Positions 38,351 through 49,602 of a stretch of DNA of 64,000 bases are shown here, piece by piece (positions within the stretch are counted from its first letter, which is position 1; every line of letters starts with the position of its first letter). A program made the translations under genes and the position numbers. The stretch is taken from the NCBI RefSeq assembly GCF_947623445.1, contig NC_135246.1, positions 10,957,856 through 11,021,855 of the forward strand, in the 5' to 3' direction. The stretch is from Clavelina lepadiformis. Taxonomy: Eukaryota; Chordata; Ascidiacea; Aplousobranchia; Clavelinidae. The notes beneath the pieces were generated by a model. The model worked only from the letters and a program-made list of their open reading frames with translations, had not been told where the DNA came from and did not search any database.

Positions 38351-39630
38351 AGATTTCCACTGCATTGATGCAAAATTAGTCTGAAAATCACCCAAAGAAA
38401 AAAGCATATCTGGCTGTATAGCAAAAAATATAGGCTACAGCCTATACTAAATTAGGAAAGACAGTGAAGTAGGCTTAGCGCGTAGTTAGTTAAATGTATT
38501 GACTAGGGTTACATTTAAGTCAATTACCTTATTGCACAATTGTACATGACCCACATAACAAAAATAAACCTACATCTTTTTCAAGAAATTTTTATGATCT
38601 TTGGTACAATCATATTCATACTGTCATAGTAGCCTACTCCGCTATGCTCCTACTCTGGTAGAATGTCTGGATTAACTGATACAACATACAAGTGAAGAAC
38701 GGAATACTGGTTGATGGTTCCATAATGATTGCACCCAAACGGGATTGCACCCACATGGAATTGCAAACACACACTCACACAGGAATGCAACCACACGCAA
38801 TTTCACACGTTCGGGCCATCAACAATGATGGTGTTTCGGATCACCTACCTGTTACTTAGTCTTGTAAAATTGGCGTATCTAAACGATCGCTTTAATATAA
38901 ACAATGTCTCGGAGGCAATTTTCACCAAACAAAGCGTCTCAGCTGCTCGTATTGGCAACAAAGCGTGCTGCATTGTCATTTCACGAAAGACTTCAGGAAA
39001 AAGGCGAACACAATGTAATGAATAGCGGTAATGGAACACTGTGACATGTATAAAACTACCAGACTAAAGCGATGACACTGCGTAGCATAAAGACTTAAAA
39101 CCTTTTTAAATTACCACGTCTTAAAAAGCCAAGTTAGAAAGACAAAATAAGACCGGTTGTTATAATTCGTTATTTGACACATGGTTATCTAGTTCAAGGT
39201 TATCTTATAAAGCGGTTTATACGGTAATACTTTTTCGTTTGAAGTTTAAGAAATTTCATTTTGATACGAGTTACGTTCTTTGTTAAGAAAGCTAATAAAA
39301 GGTGGAAACGCAGTTCCTTAAAAAAGTCAAAGGTTATATAAAACATCAACCTATGCATCGGCAAAAAGAATCGATGCCGATGCTTTGGTAAAGCGGCCGA
39401 TATATCGGTTTTCCGATGTTTAATATTGGAATCGGTATATCTCTAGTATCAACCACAATTGCCCCTGGAAATCAAACCTATTATTATTGAAAAAATGAAA
39501 CTAAAATCAAGTGCTGGGTTGAACGAAATACAGTATCATTAAAAGTCTCAAAACAGCGTCCTGACAATGTTCTGCTCATGCTATAGCCAATGTTTTATAC
39601 TTATCATTGTCAAAAGATAAATTCATGAAT
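38351..39630. other. Non-coding stretch before the LINE relic
   Basis: No gene recognised. Short repeated CACACA/ACCCACA words at about 38728-38810 and CGATGCCGATG/CGATATATCGG words at about 39357-39425 look like decayed repeat sequence. Confidence 0.4.
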
Positions 39631-39639
39631 ACATGCAAG

Positions 39640-40565
39640 ACTTCTAACGTACTTCTCCTATTTAAGAATGCAAAAGCCAACAAGGCAAACATTTTATAGA
39701 TCAGTTAATCTATTTTCTTCTTTGTCTAAAATTCTGGAAAAAATAATGTATGACTAACTTTTTTAATATTAAAACTTTTTCTACGATTTTCAATTTGGGT
39801 TTAGAAAAAACTATACAACATCTTTGGCCATAACTTTACTTACCACTAAAATCACAAACGCATTTAAAAAAATTACCCTGCACACTTGGAATATTTTTGG
39901 ATTTATCTGAAGCATTTGATACTATCGATCATAATATTTTACTTTTTAAGCAAGAACAATACGTTGTAAGAGGACCAGTGCTCAAGTGTTTCAAAAGCTA
40001 CTTATACAATCGAAAACAAATTGTTCAATTCGACCACACCTTGTCATCTAATATATGCAACCTGCAACACGTTGTTCCACAAGGCTCCATCTTAGGCCCG
40101 TTACTTTTTTATCTGTGTTAATGATTTTACTAGATGCCCGAATCATATGGAGACCATTATGTACATGCAGATGGCACTATAGCATCATATATACATGGCA
40201 AATGCCTTAACGAATTGACTAAAATTGCAAACTCTGAAATGTCAGAGCTCAGAAGTAAACAACGGGCTAATTGACAACAAATCAACTCTAAATATTAAAA
40301 AATCACAGCGTATGATTTTTTAAACCAAGCCCAAACAATCCAATCCAATGCCTTCACATGCTTTAACAGTAAATATACAAGAAATCGAACATGTAGCTTG
40401 AGTAAAATTTCTCGGAATACATACGATAACCTGGGTTGGAAATATCATATTGCAACTGTGCTGCAGAAAATCAAAAGAAATACAGGTGCAGTGATGAAAA
40501 CCAAGCGATACTTAAATAAAAATAGTCTACTTAGTTTGTATCATAGTCTGAGAGAAAGAATTTAA
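39640..40565 (+). pseudogene. Dead LINE (non-LTR) reverse transcriptase fragment
   Basis: Pieces of a non-LTR reverse transcriptase can be read in order but in shifting frames: SLSKILEKIMYD near 39715, FQFGFRKNYTTSLA near 39790, [15 protein letters not shown] at 39899-39943, [13 protein letters not shown] near 40070, and KISRNTYDNLGWKYHI then LLSLYHSL toward 40550. The catalytic YADD box reads HADG near 40164, so the second aspartate is lost, and several stops and frameshifts separate the blocks. The motifs fit the CR1/L2/Jockey group of LINEs. Both ends are missing. Confidence 0.85.
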
Positions 40566-40779
40566 TTCTCCATTCAAATAAATAAATGAATAACATAGCT
40601 TTACAAAAATTAACAGTTGCTTAGCGTGGGTCGGCAAAAAACCTTTCGGTCATCGAAGTCTGCTACCCCAGATAGAATCACATTTACGATACTGCATTTC
40701 TGTGTAGTATCATGGGCAAATTACTTTAATAAATTGTAGACAAAAGGTATGCGATACATTCAACAGAATGAGCTTAGGC

Positions 40780-41384
40780 TAGGGTTGCCATACGTCAGGA
40801 TTTTCCCTGACAGGCCAGGGAATTTAATGTTTAAATCTGCGTCAGGGAGAAATGCTGAATTGTACTTAAAAGTTCGGGATTTTTTAAAATTGTATTTTAG
40901 TCCAAGTTTTTCTAGGTTGCCACCTTTTTTCCAACTTTTTGTAGGTCGTTAACATTCTCAGATCGTCAAAACTGTCTGCTTTAAATCTGTCTTCAACTCG
41001 TTTATGACGTAAGTTGTTTACTGCCTTTTAAGATAAGACTTAAGATTTTTAAGAAAGAGATAAGATGACCAACGATGATAAGAAGATAAGATGAGAGAAT
41101 GAAAGGAATTGTAACACTTCAGTACAAAGCATGTCTTGTTGAGAATTTTATGTGTTTTGGAAGTTCAACAAAAGTTTGTTGAAAATAATCAGATCTTTGG
41201 AAAAGTACGATTGGTATGAGGGAGAGTAGTGTATTTCTTTGCTGTTTCGTATTTATCCTTCTTTCACAAAAAAAGCAATGGCGGTAATGTACTTTGGTAA
41301 TACGTAATATGGTATTCTAAAGTTGGTCAATGCAACTGAGGTAAATTTGTCAGGGATCGTGCAGTATCAAATATGGTAATCCTA
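40780..41384. mobile_element. hAT-type miniature element, TAGGGTTGCCA family
   Basis: The left end TAGGGTTGCCATA and the right end (minus strand TAGGATTACCATA) are inverted. Exact 8-bp target duplication GCTTAGGC at 40772-40779 and 41385-41392. Interior phrases CAGGGA and GGTATTCTAAAG are shared with other copies in the window. 605 bp; the 67-codon frame inside is not a transposase. Confidence 0.88.
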
Positions 41385-41778
41385 GCTTAGGCAAGCATAT
41401 CTCTTCCAACCAAATTCACTCTCGACTGTTGATTTGAACATGTGGACAATAAATAACTTAAAGTCTCTGGAAACCAATTTGGTTATGCACAAACACTTGA
41501 GTAATCTTCTACCCCCTATATTTTCTAACATTTATTAAAGGTAATAACAATATTTATTCAATTGACACTAGAGGCAGTATCAATCTTCTCTTACCGTGTT
41601 GTAGACAAAAAACTACACAAACATCTGTAAAAATTGTTGGCGTGAGATTCTGAAACATGCTACTGTACTCACTTCTTTGAAAAACATTAAATGTCACCAT
41701 TAGTTTGCACGTCTTTTAAACCAACACAAAATTTTCTATTATCAAGCTCTATTTCGTATATGAATTATGTATTGGTCT

Positions 41779-41924
41779 CAGTGGTGGGATTCAAATATTT
41801 TAATATCTGGTTCTCTCACTAGCAGCGTGCCATATAGACCCGGGGCCGATATATACATTGACATAGGCCTATACATACGTTTGTTAACAACCAGTTCTCA
41901 CGAGCCAGCTGAATCCCACAACTG
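41779..41924. mobile_element. Short inverted-repeat element, CAGTGGTGGGATTC type
   Basis: CAGTGGTGGGATTCA at the left and, on the minus strand, CAGTTGTGGGATTCA at the right form inverted ends. Inside lie GGTTCTC / AACCAGTTCTCACGAG. The end sequence resembles hAT transposons, but I see no matching 8-bp flanks, so the insertion is old or the ends are trimmed. Confidence 0.55.
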
Positions 41925-42820
41925 CAATGGGATCGAGCTTGTTTTTTGATTTCTGCTCACATTGTTTCAAAATTGATCAGACATTCAAGGAAAAGATATG
42001 AGAAAAAATACCAGCGGATTTTCTAACTGGTATATCTTTGGTCTGATCACTTCCATTTTGCCAGGCGTCAAAGATAAATTTGTTGTCATTGCGCTTATGA
42101 ATATACTTGCTTAAACACGAAAAATTCAAAGTTTTAGATGTAGTCGTATTTCACAATGAAACAAGATTTATGGCATTCCAGCAGTTAGTTAAGTTTCTAC
42201 AAAACCTGAATAAACCTAGCAGTTTCAATGAGAAAATTCACAGCATATTTACATATTCAGAAAAGTTCCACGCTACTGGGCTAGCAGGTTCAAAAGTCTC
42301 ACTATCAAATTAAAATGACAAATTAAACTGTAATTGCTTTTGCATAGCATGTATTTTACACACACAAAACATACATAAACGACCTAATTAATTAATTGCC
42401 GCATTAATTGCACAAACATTACAAAGTTACATATGAAGTGGTACTCTATAAACAGAAAGTTATTCGCTGGCATTTGTCAATATACTATGAAAAATTGAAA
42501 TTTACGCGTATGTAAGTTTGCTATGCTTCAAACGAAACATCACTGGACACTCTTTATTTTATGAAGCAAAATATGTCAAGTTACCACAAAGATTCATTTG
42601 CACAAAAAAGGAATTGTGTATGTCCGTGACATGTGCCTTGTTTATTAAAATGTAATAAAATATGTACAATCACAAAATATAACATTGCATTATTTATGAC
42701 ACTATCTATATAATATACTTAAATATAGGCTCATTGTTCATCATTGCATACTAGTTTCCTGGGAGTTACACCGATAAAAACTTTTAATGAATGAAAATAA
42801 TTTTTACTTAATATAAAATT
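41925..42820. other. Downstream flank of the arylsulfatase gene
   Basis: Contains the probable 3' untranslated region (roughly 42620-42820, minus strand). Otherwise AT-rich and without recognised features. Confidence 0.5.
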
Positions 42821-45800
42821 TTATGCTTCATCTTTTTTGCATCTGCAGTAGAATACAGAACGATCACAACATGGAACAGCTGATTTGGATTTTGAGTAAT
42901 CAGGAATGGATGTATTATCATTTTTTATATCATCTAATAGCTTTTCACGAGCAAGAGCAGCATCAGTAATTATCTAGAAAAATTGTTTAAGCAGTTCAAG
43001 CCCACAGATATTTTTAGGTCCTTCACGACTACCATTATGACTCTTAGTTACTGGTACTGATATTAACTTATTTACAAAAGCTTCTTTACATAACCTAACT
43101 TTAACTTCATCATACTATGGTAATGTCACCATCAATAATTAAAATTGCACAATCCACATCATACGTTAGTTGTAACTAAAAAAACTTGTACTTGTTGCAA
43201 CTTGGAAAAACTATCATTGAGTGGAGTGCTTTCAGCAGGATCTTCCTCTAAATCAAACACAATGGGAGGATTGTGTGCAACCTGAGGAGCTCGAACTCCT
43301 CCACAGTTAGCAAAAGACCCTCCAGTCTTCCATAAAACTTTGTAATTTCCCAGTCTTACAGTGTCTATTTCTCCAAATGGAAAAGTATCGCCGCTGTTTG
43401 GATGAAATAATACCTGAACAAGTTTCAGTCAAATAGAAGACAATCTTATGGTCAGAATTTGAAAGGATAGGCAAAGCAAGGTAATTATATTGTTTCACAA
43501 TAGGTAGGATCACCTCATGTGCCTTATCAGTTTTTCCTTCAAAGAGTAATGTCAGATCCATTCCATCAAAATGTCGATAGTTTGGTAGTGTAGCACCAGC
43601 AAGTGATAGAAGTGTCGGAAATATGTCGAGGTTTGATGTCAATGCACTGCTTGTTTGATTGGGAGCAATTTTATTTGGCCAAACAACTACAGTAGGTTCC
43701 CTGTGACCTGCCTCCCAGGTCGTTGCCTTGGCTGTAGAACCTCCCCCATATTTTTCAAATTGCCATGTACCTGAAAATGGACCTTGACTCCCACTGGAAT
43801 ACAATATTGGTAAAGAAATAACAGAATGAAAACCTTGCCGAACAACAGACATTCATTGCAGTAGAACTCTGTGTAATATACACAAAGTATACACTGTCCA
43901 CAAACTGCAAAGTAAAAATATTTTGTCCTGCTGACCTGTACTGACACTTTTCACTCCAAGGACCATTATCTCCTGTAAACCAAGTTAAGGTATTGTCATA
44001 GAGGTTGTTGGTTTTTAATGATTTCAATACTCTTCCAATAACATTGTCCATTTCATAGAGCGTGTCTGCATACACAGTCTGTAAGCTGGTTGCATTGGTG
44101 AACCTGTCAAGCAGGAACAAAACTGTTTTGAAAGAACAGGATATACTTTTACACAACAAGATATTATGAAAATATGAAAACAAAAGCAAAATTAAAAAAT
44201 AGTAGGAAATGATAAAATTATTACACTCCAAAAAAACTGAGTCCATGTTACTTTTGCCAAATTAAGATGCCAAATTTAATTTAGATACCAACAGCCAATA
44301 ACTGTAATAAGGCAAACAACGACAATCAAAGTTGGTAAACTGTACCTTTCAGCATGAGACAATGGGCAATGCATGTGGGCAAATGCAACATACAGTAAAA
44401 AAGGTTTGCCTGACTTAGCTGCTTTGTCAACAAACTCAGTTGCCTTTGCTGCATAGTGATCACCAAGCTGAATAAGATCTGCTGGCTGTTCTACAATGTC
44501 GTAGTTTTCATAAAGAGGGAGTGCAGCTTTAAAATAAGCTAAAAAATAAAATTCTTTTAACATTCATATATGATAACATTTACTGGAGAAATTCTTTACA
44601 AATAGTTATATTACTTTTACTGCAAGTTAACACTTGCATTGCCTCTAGCCATTTATTCTTCTGATTTAGCATTAATTACATGGCACAAATCAAACTGACC
44701 AACAATGCAGCTTAGCGAATAGAATTCTACTATAAAGTAACACTCTACGCATGACTAAGATGCCAATAGATTCTTCTGTTACATGTTTGATATTAGTTTA
44801 TTTATTGGAGTATGTACAATTAATAATGCTAAATTTACAAATGCACAATTTATAATGCCACAATACCATCAGTAGATGTATTCTTTGGACAATTTATACT
44901 TGGAGGAAGATTGTAGGTAAAAACATCAACACAACCCATATCATTGCTGTATGGCAACCCATAGTAGTAATCAAATCCTCTAGACCGTGGGTGATATTTC
45001 TCAGTTATACCTAGGTGCCATTTACCTACATAAATTCCGTTGTTACAATAAAATGTCTTATTTTTTAGAAATTTTCTTGGTGCATGAAATGATTTGTTTC
45101 AAGTCTCTAGATAAAGTTTAAATAAAATTAGTTTCAAATCGACTTTTCATTAACTGATGTGCAAGAAAAAACAGAGAGAAAGACAGTACCAGTACATGCT
45201 GCAGCATAGCATAATCATGTGCATTATACAACCAGTGTCAAATACGAAAGTGATACTAATTAGGGCTGAGAAATCATCTATCATCTGTCAAATACCTATC
45301 ATTCCTGTGGTATAACCATTTCCTTTCAAAACTTCAGCAAGTGTAGTTTCATTCAAAGGTAATCCCCCTAAGGATTCTGGGTCAAAGTTATGAATTACTC
45401 CTGTGCGTAAACCTAGCCTTCCTGTTAGTAATGATGCACGAGAAGGTGTGCATACAGATGCACCAGCATGGAAGTCGGTCAATCTGCAGAAGTCATGCAC
45501 AAAAACGTTCATGTATAATGATTGATATTTATGAACGTATTTATGAGTTTTACACAATTTTACCACCTTAAACCTTCTCTGGCCATTTGATTTAGATTTG
45601 GAGTAGCATCTTTGTTTGGTGTCCAGTTTGCTCCAAAATCACCCCAGCCAATGTCATCCGCAAAAAATACAACAAAGTTGGGGCGATGGTTGGATTTCTA
45701 AATGCCCAGAAAGTAAATTGTTAATGAGTATATACTGATAGGCACTAAAATTACTCCGTTTATCACTCAAAATCAGTTAGCCTACACTGTCTGATTAAAA

Positions 45801-46444
45801 TAAAGACACAAAAAATTAGAGATATTAGATATTAGAATTACATACAAAAACTAACAGAAATATTATAATACTCCCTAACTTTGCATGAGGCATTCCCATC
45901 ATAAATCAAGGGTCCTACAATAAATCAAGGGTGAGCAACAGTTTTCTATGTAAGGTTCAAAAGTAAAATATGTGAAGTGATTTGTTTTTAATTGAAGAGT
46001 GACTGTGTTTTCTCTTTTAATCATTATCATATTGCCTCTGCTAGCAGAATAAAAACGTAGCCAAATTACCGGTACACTTTTACATGACACAAAACTATGC
46101 TGCAGCCTGCAGTGTGATTAGATAAATATCGAGACCACAGGCCAGATACAACCCAGGTGCCAGGCCCACTAGTTTGATGACCCATATCGTAAATGACCAT
46201 ACTTAGCACAATCTGTCAAATTATCTGCAGTACAGTAACACTTTGCTAGACAATTCCTGATATCAAATAGTGTTAAATCAAAATTAATTACTAAATGATT
46301 GATAGCACTTACCCCAAAGAAAAATGGAATGACTTCACTCCATGGATCCAATGAAACAAAACCACACATATGCAGCAAGGGAAAAGCAATCAAAACAGAC
46401 ATTGTGATCAACAAATATGTTACTTTGTATGTCATTGTACGCAT
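42821..46444 (-). CDS. ARSG: Arylsulfatase G, complete nine-exon gene
   Basis: Lysosomal sulfatase (in mammals it removes 3-O-sulfate from glucosamine in heparan sulfate). Exons, minus strand: 46444-46313, 45697-45567, 45483-45296, 45025-44867, 44538-44346, 44103-43936, 43793-43514, 43413-43192, 42973-42821. All joints keep phase, giving 541 residues (human about 525). Residues 9-30 form a signal sequence. Seen: metal-binding FFADD (D58, D59), the formylglycine site CTPSRA (C99), GKWHLG (K152, H154), HMHCPL, and GDNGPW (D313, N314). VLFHPNSG at the start of exon 8 and the cysteine-rich end [11 protein letters not shown] match arylsulfatase G better than ARSA or GALNS. All catalytic residues checked are present. 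An AATAAA lies 175 bases past the stop (42646-42641). The exon 2 donor (AG|GTGGTA) is weak but the only one that keeps frame. Confidence 0.94.
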
Positions 46445-46757
46445 TCATATGTAAATAGCTCTGCAGAAGTACAGCTGACAAACAAAACATATTAATTTTT
46501 TTATTTATTTCCAGCACATAAATGATAGGCATTACGGACAGTCAGGGTTCAAGTACAACAAAGTTGTCATGTGATATTTGTTAAGGTTGTTAAATTAGTA
46601 TGGTAATGCAGGAAAAGTACTACTACAACAGGCACACAAATTTTTCCTGTATTTTGCAATTAATTAGAAACAAAATAATTTCCAATTAATTTAATTACAT
46701 TAAAATTAATCTACAATTAAATAGGTAACAAAACTATAGCCTAATATTAAAAACAAC
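46445..46757. other. Presumed ARSG promoter and leader region
   Basis: AT-rich sequence directly upstream of the ARSG start codon. No TATA or initiator element stands out from the base composition. Confidence 0.35.
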
Positions 46758-46765
46758 GGTAAGAG

Positions 46766-47076
46766 TAGGCTTACCATACGTCCCGTTTTAGCCGGGACTG
46801 TCCCCCTTTTTAACGTCTTGTCCCGGCGTCCCGATTTATTAGCCAAACGTCCCGGTTTGGCATTCAGTCAGCCAGCATAGGCCTACCGCATAGAAGCCAT
46901 ACACGAACATTAGCATGTTCTTATTATTGTTTATGCTGTGTAGCGTACCGGTACTTCTTGAAGAAGAATTCAGGATCTTGTTTGTTATTTATTTCATTGT
47001 ATTCGATAAAAATGTTATTGTGACGTCATATGTCGAAAGCGTCCCGCTTTTAAGCCACAAAATTATGGTAAGCCTA
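46766..47076. mobile_element. hAT-type miniature element upstream of ARSG
   Basis: The left end TAGGCTTACCATA and the right end (minus strand TAGGCTTACCATA) are perfect inverted repeats over 13 bases. Exact 8-bp target duplication GGTAAGAG at 46758-46765 and 47077-47084. Internal GTCCCG/CCCGG repeats are common to this family. It lies 322 bases upstream of the ARSG start codon, so it may sit in the promoter region. Confidence 0.9.
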
Positions 47077-47305
47077 GGTAAGAGGTACTGTGCTTTTTCG
47101 TTTTCAAAAATCACCATGCTATACACTGAGTAAAACAAATTGCAAATTGTCTGTTAAACATTTTGTAATTTGCAAAAATGATAAATAGTCAAACTGTGTC
47201 AATCCATTGTAAAATACAGATAGCCTACAATGTGACAGTCATTAATTCATCAAAAGTTTTTATGAAAATAAAAGGTTTCACGAAAACCACCTCATCATCA
47301 CGTGC

Positions 47306-47324
47306 CAGGGGTTGCCAACCCCTG
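47306..47324. repeat. Perfect palindrome of two joined hAT ends
   Basis: CAGGGGTTGCCAACCCCTG is self-complementary. Each half has the form of a hAT terminal repeat (CAGGGGTTG). It could be the junction left when nearly all of an element was deleted. Confidence 0.5.
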
Positions 47325-47493
47325 CTCTAGGTTAACACCATCTTTTTCATCTCCACAGTCAGTGGCGAAAAATAAACGATACGATAACCACAACACCCCA
47401 CTCAGAAAACGGAAGAAAAGATGTTTTGCTCGAGTGCTGTGTTTGTTGGTGGTAATTAGGGGAATACCCCTATACAAAATCAATACACTCTAA

Positions 47494-47938
47494 TAGGGTT
47501 ACCATATTTTCGTGGCCTAAAATCCGGACACTCTTTAGTGCCCACTAGCGGGTTTTAAAAATGAGGTATGAACACATTGTCTGTCAATATGACGTCACAG
47601 TAGCAATGCTTTGCCTATCCATTGTATACCGGAGTGGATTTTTGAACATAGTGTCGTGAATTCAATAGGCTATTGGGCTATTTCTGATTTGACCTCTGGT
47701 GATCTCTAGGCTAGGGTTAGGCTATGGTGATCTCTAGGCTAGGGTCTAGGTCAGACACGTCGCGTGCCACGTGTTGGACACCCCTGATTTACAGGATTAT
47801 TCCCGCAATTCTAATTCCCCCAAAACGCCCATCATAAAATTCCGGACATTTGAGCATTTTTTAAAATTCCTCCCGGACGCAAAATTTAACCCTACATTCC
47901 GGACATGTCCGGAATTTTCCGGACGGTATGGCAACCCT
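47494..47938. mobile_element. hAT-type miniature element, TAGGGTT family
   Basis: The left end AGGGTTACCATA and the right end (minus strand AGGGTTGCCATA) are inverted with one mismatch. The flanks share ACTCTAA on both sides (47487-47493 and 47939-47945). The interior has mirrored CCGGAC/GTCCGG words. A two-copy tandem repeat (GTGATCTCTAGGCTAGGGT, period 29) lies at about 47699-47747, followed by a fragment GTTGGACACCCCTG of another hAT end. Confidence 0.82.
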
Positions 47939-48299
47939 ACTCTAAGATTAATATTTAGTTTAAAGAATACGTGAAAAAGTTTGCCACAAAAATGTCACTT
48001 AATTCCGAAACAGCCCTTTTAGTAGTAGGCTGAAGCCAACGCACAACAACGTAATATAACCTTCCAAATCTATATCGTTTAGTAACATTAACTTTTGGTT
48101 CTTCCAAGTTATCTTTAGTGGCAACTCTTATCTGTAGTTTGCCTCCAGTCAGCTCTTAAGTTACAACTTTTAATTTATTTCAATTATTTGTTCAATTTAA
48201 CAGACAATTAAAATGTACTTTTTGGGAGACTACTGGGTGGAAAAATATAAAACCAGGGCCAAGAACTCCATCGATTTTTATTTGAGTTTAAATTAGAAT

Positions 48300-48437
48300 T
48301 CATAAAGGTATGACGAATAAAGGTGTGGCCAAACTGGATGTCGATGAGGCTTCATCTGACTTCTTATTAAGTTTCATGTTCTTCTCGGGAAGTACAACTA
48401 AGTTACTTCTCACAGAAGCATGTTGGCTTACAAATAA
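48300..48437 (-). CDS. Possible terminal exon (alternative ANKAR end or separate gene)
   Basis: A 45-codon open stretch ending in a stop at 48300 follows a usable acceptor (TTTGTAAG). A clean AATAAA lies 18 bases past the stop (48282-48277, minus strand). The peptide starts SQHASVRSNLVVLPEK and is rich in Ser, Lys and Asn. Its entry phase (one base completing a codon) fits the donor at the end of ANKAR exon 14 (AG|), so it could be an alternative last exon of that gene. No family motif, so the evidence is only frame, splice phase and poly(A) signal. Confidence 0.3.
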   Translation of the reverse strand, partial: LFVSQHASVRSNLVVLPEKNMKLNKKSDEASSTSSLATPLFVIPL

Positions 48438-48497
48438 AAACTGATAAAATTTTATTTGCAAACTCATAAACGTAATTTCAAGTAATGTACTGAACAA

Positions 48498-49545
48498 AGC
48501 TGAAAGGCAAGCGTATGTATAGAAATATAATCAATGAAAGAATGTAAAATAAAGAAAAAGGAAACTTAAAGGAAAATGTGCAAAGCGTGGTGCTTGCCGC
48601 CACAGAGATATAAAGAATTGCAAATCAACAGTGAAACAAAATATTGAATAGAATTATGTGACTTCAGTAACCATATGTTTGCATTTATTGGAAAAATATA
48701 AATTTCCTGTCAAATGTCGTAACATCTCGCTTCTCTTAACTGCCTGCAAACAATTTTTTGTCAAACGTTTTCTACGCTACAACGGCTGCGCTACATATCG
48801 CTTTTACGTTTATTTCTTTATGACGTGTTTTCCTGTACTAACCAGTAAAGCTGTGTATAGTACTATGATCTCTAACTGCTCTTCACTAAAACAAAATAAG
48901 CTCTGTGGCATTTGTTTTCTTTAGAACCAAAAGAAACATAAAAACCAGTCAAAAAATTTTTATGCATAGCATAAAATCACAGCAACAGGTGTTGGTAATT
49001 GTAGCCTATTTATGGAAGGTAATAATGAAATAACCAACAAAAAAGCAATTTGGTTACATGAAATTTGGCAATGAATTTTAAATGAAGGCAGAATGTAAAT
49101 AAAACTTACAGGAAGTTTATCTTATTAAAGTGCAGGTCTTTCAGGGATTCACCCAGAAAACACATGGTAGGTAACAGTACTATAACAAAGGCAATGGTTA
49201 GCAAAAAGTTCCCAATCTAAGTAAAGTTAAAAAAAGCAAAAACAGAGAACTAAAAATCGTAGTTATTTACACTTAAACATATCAAAAAGTGTTTAAAATT
49301 TAAAAAATATATACCGGTATCACAGTAAACCTACATGCAAAACATTTAACACAAAAATATTCGCTTAGTACAATACATTTTCAGGGACCGTTAAAATAAC
49401 TTTATCAATGTCTGTAGATAGGCTACGACAACATAAAGTTCAACGAAAAGCAGTATTTTTATAAATCTCCTATTTTACATGATACCTAATTATCATATAC
49501 GTCAGTTTAACAAGTCTTCATAATAACGGAACACATTCTGATGTT
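48498..49545. other. Gene-free stretch downstream of ANKAR
   Basis: AT-rich, with no motif, transposon end or splice-linked frame that I could support. Confidence 0.4.
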
Positions 49546-49602
49546 TTTATTTACAAAAATGTTTTTTCTCTTAATTTCAAATGTTCCATTCAGCAATACT
49601 TT

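Noticed and set aside
40749..40952. 67-codon frame at the left end of a hAT-type element
   Set aside because: It overlaps the terminal repeat and lacks transposase motifs.
41779..41924. Young hAT insertion with target duplication
   Set aside because: Inverted ends are clear, but the 8-base flanks (ATTGGTCT and CAATGGGA) do not match.
45900..46190. Another hAT element in ARSG intron 1 (AAGGGTGAGCAAC ... GATGACCC)
   Set aside because: The proposed ends share only a few bases and no target duplication is visible.
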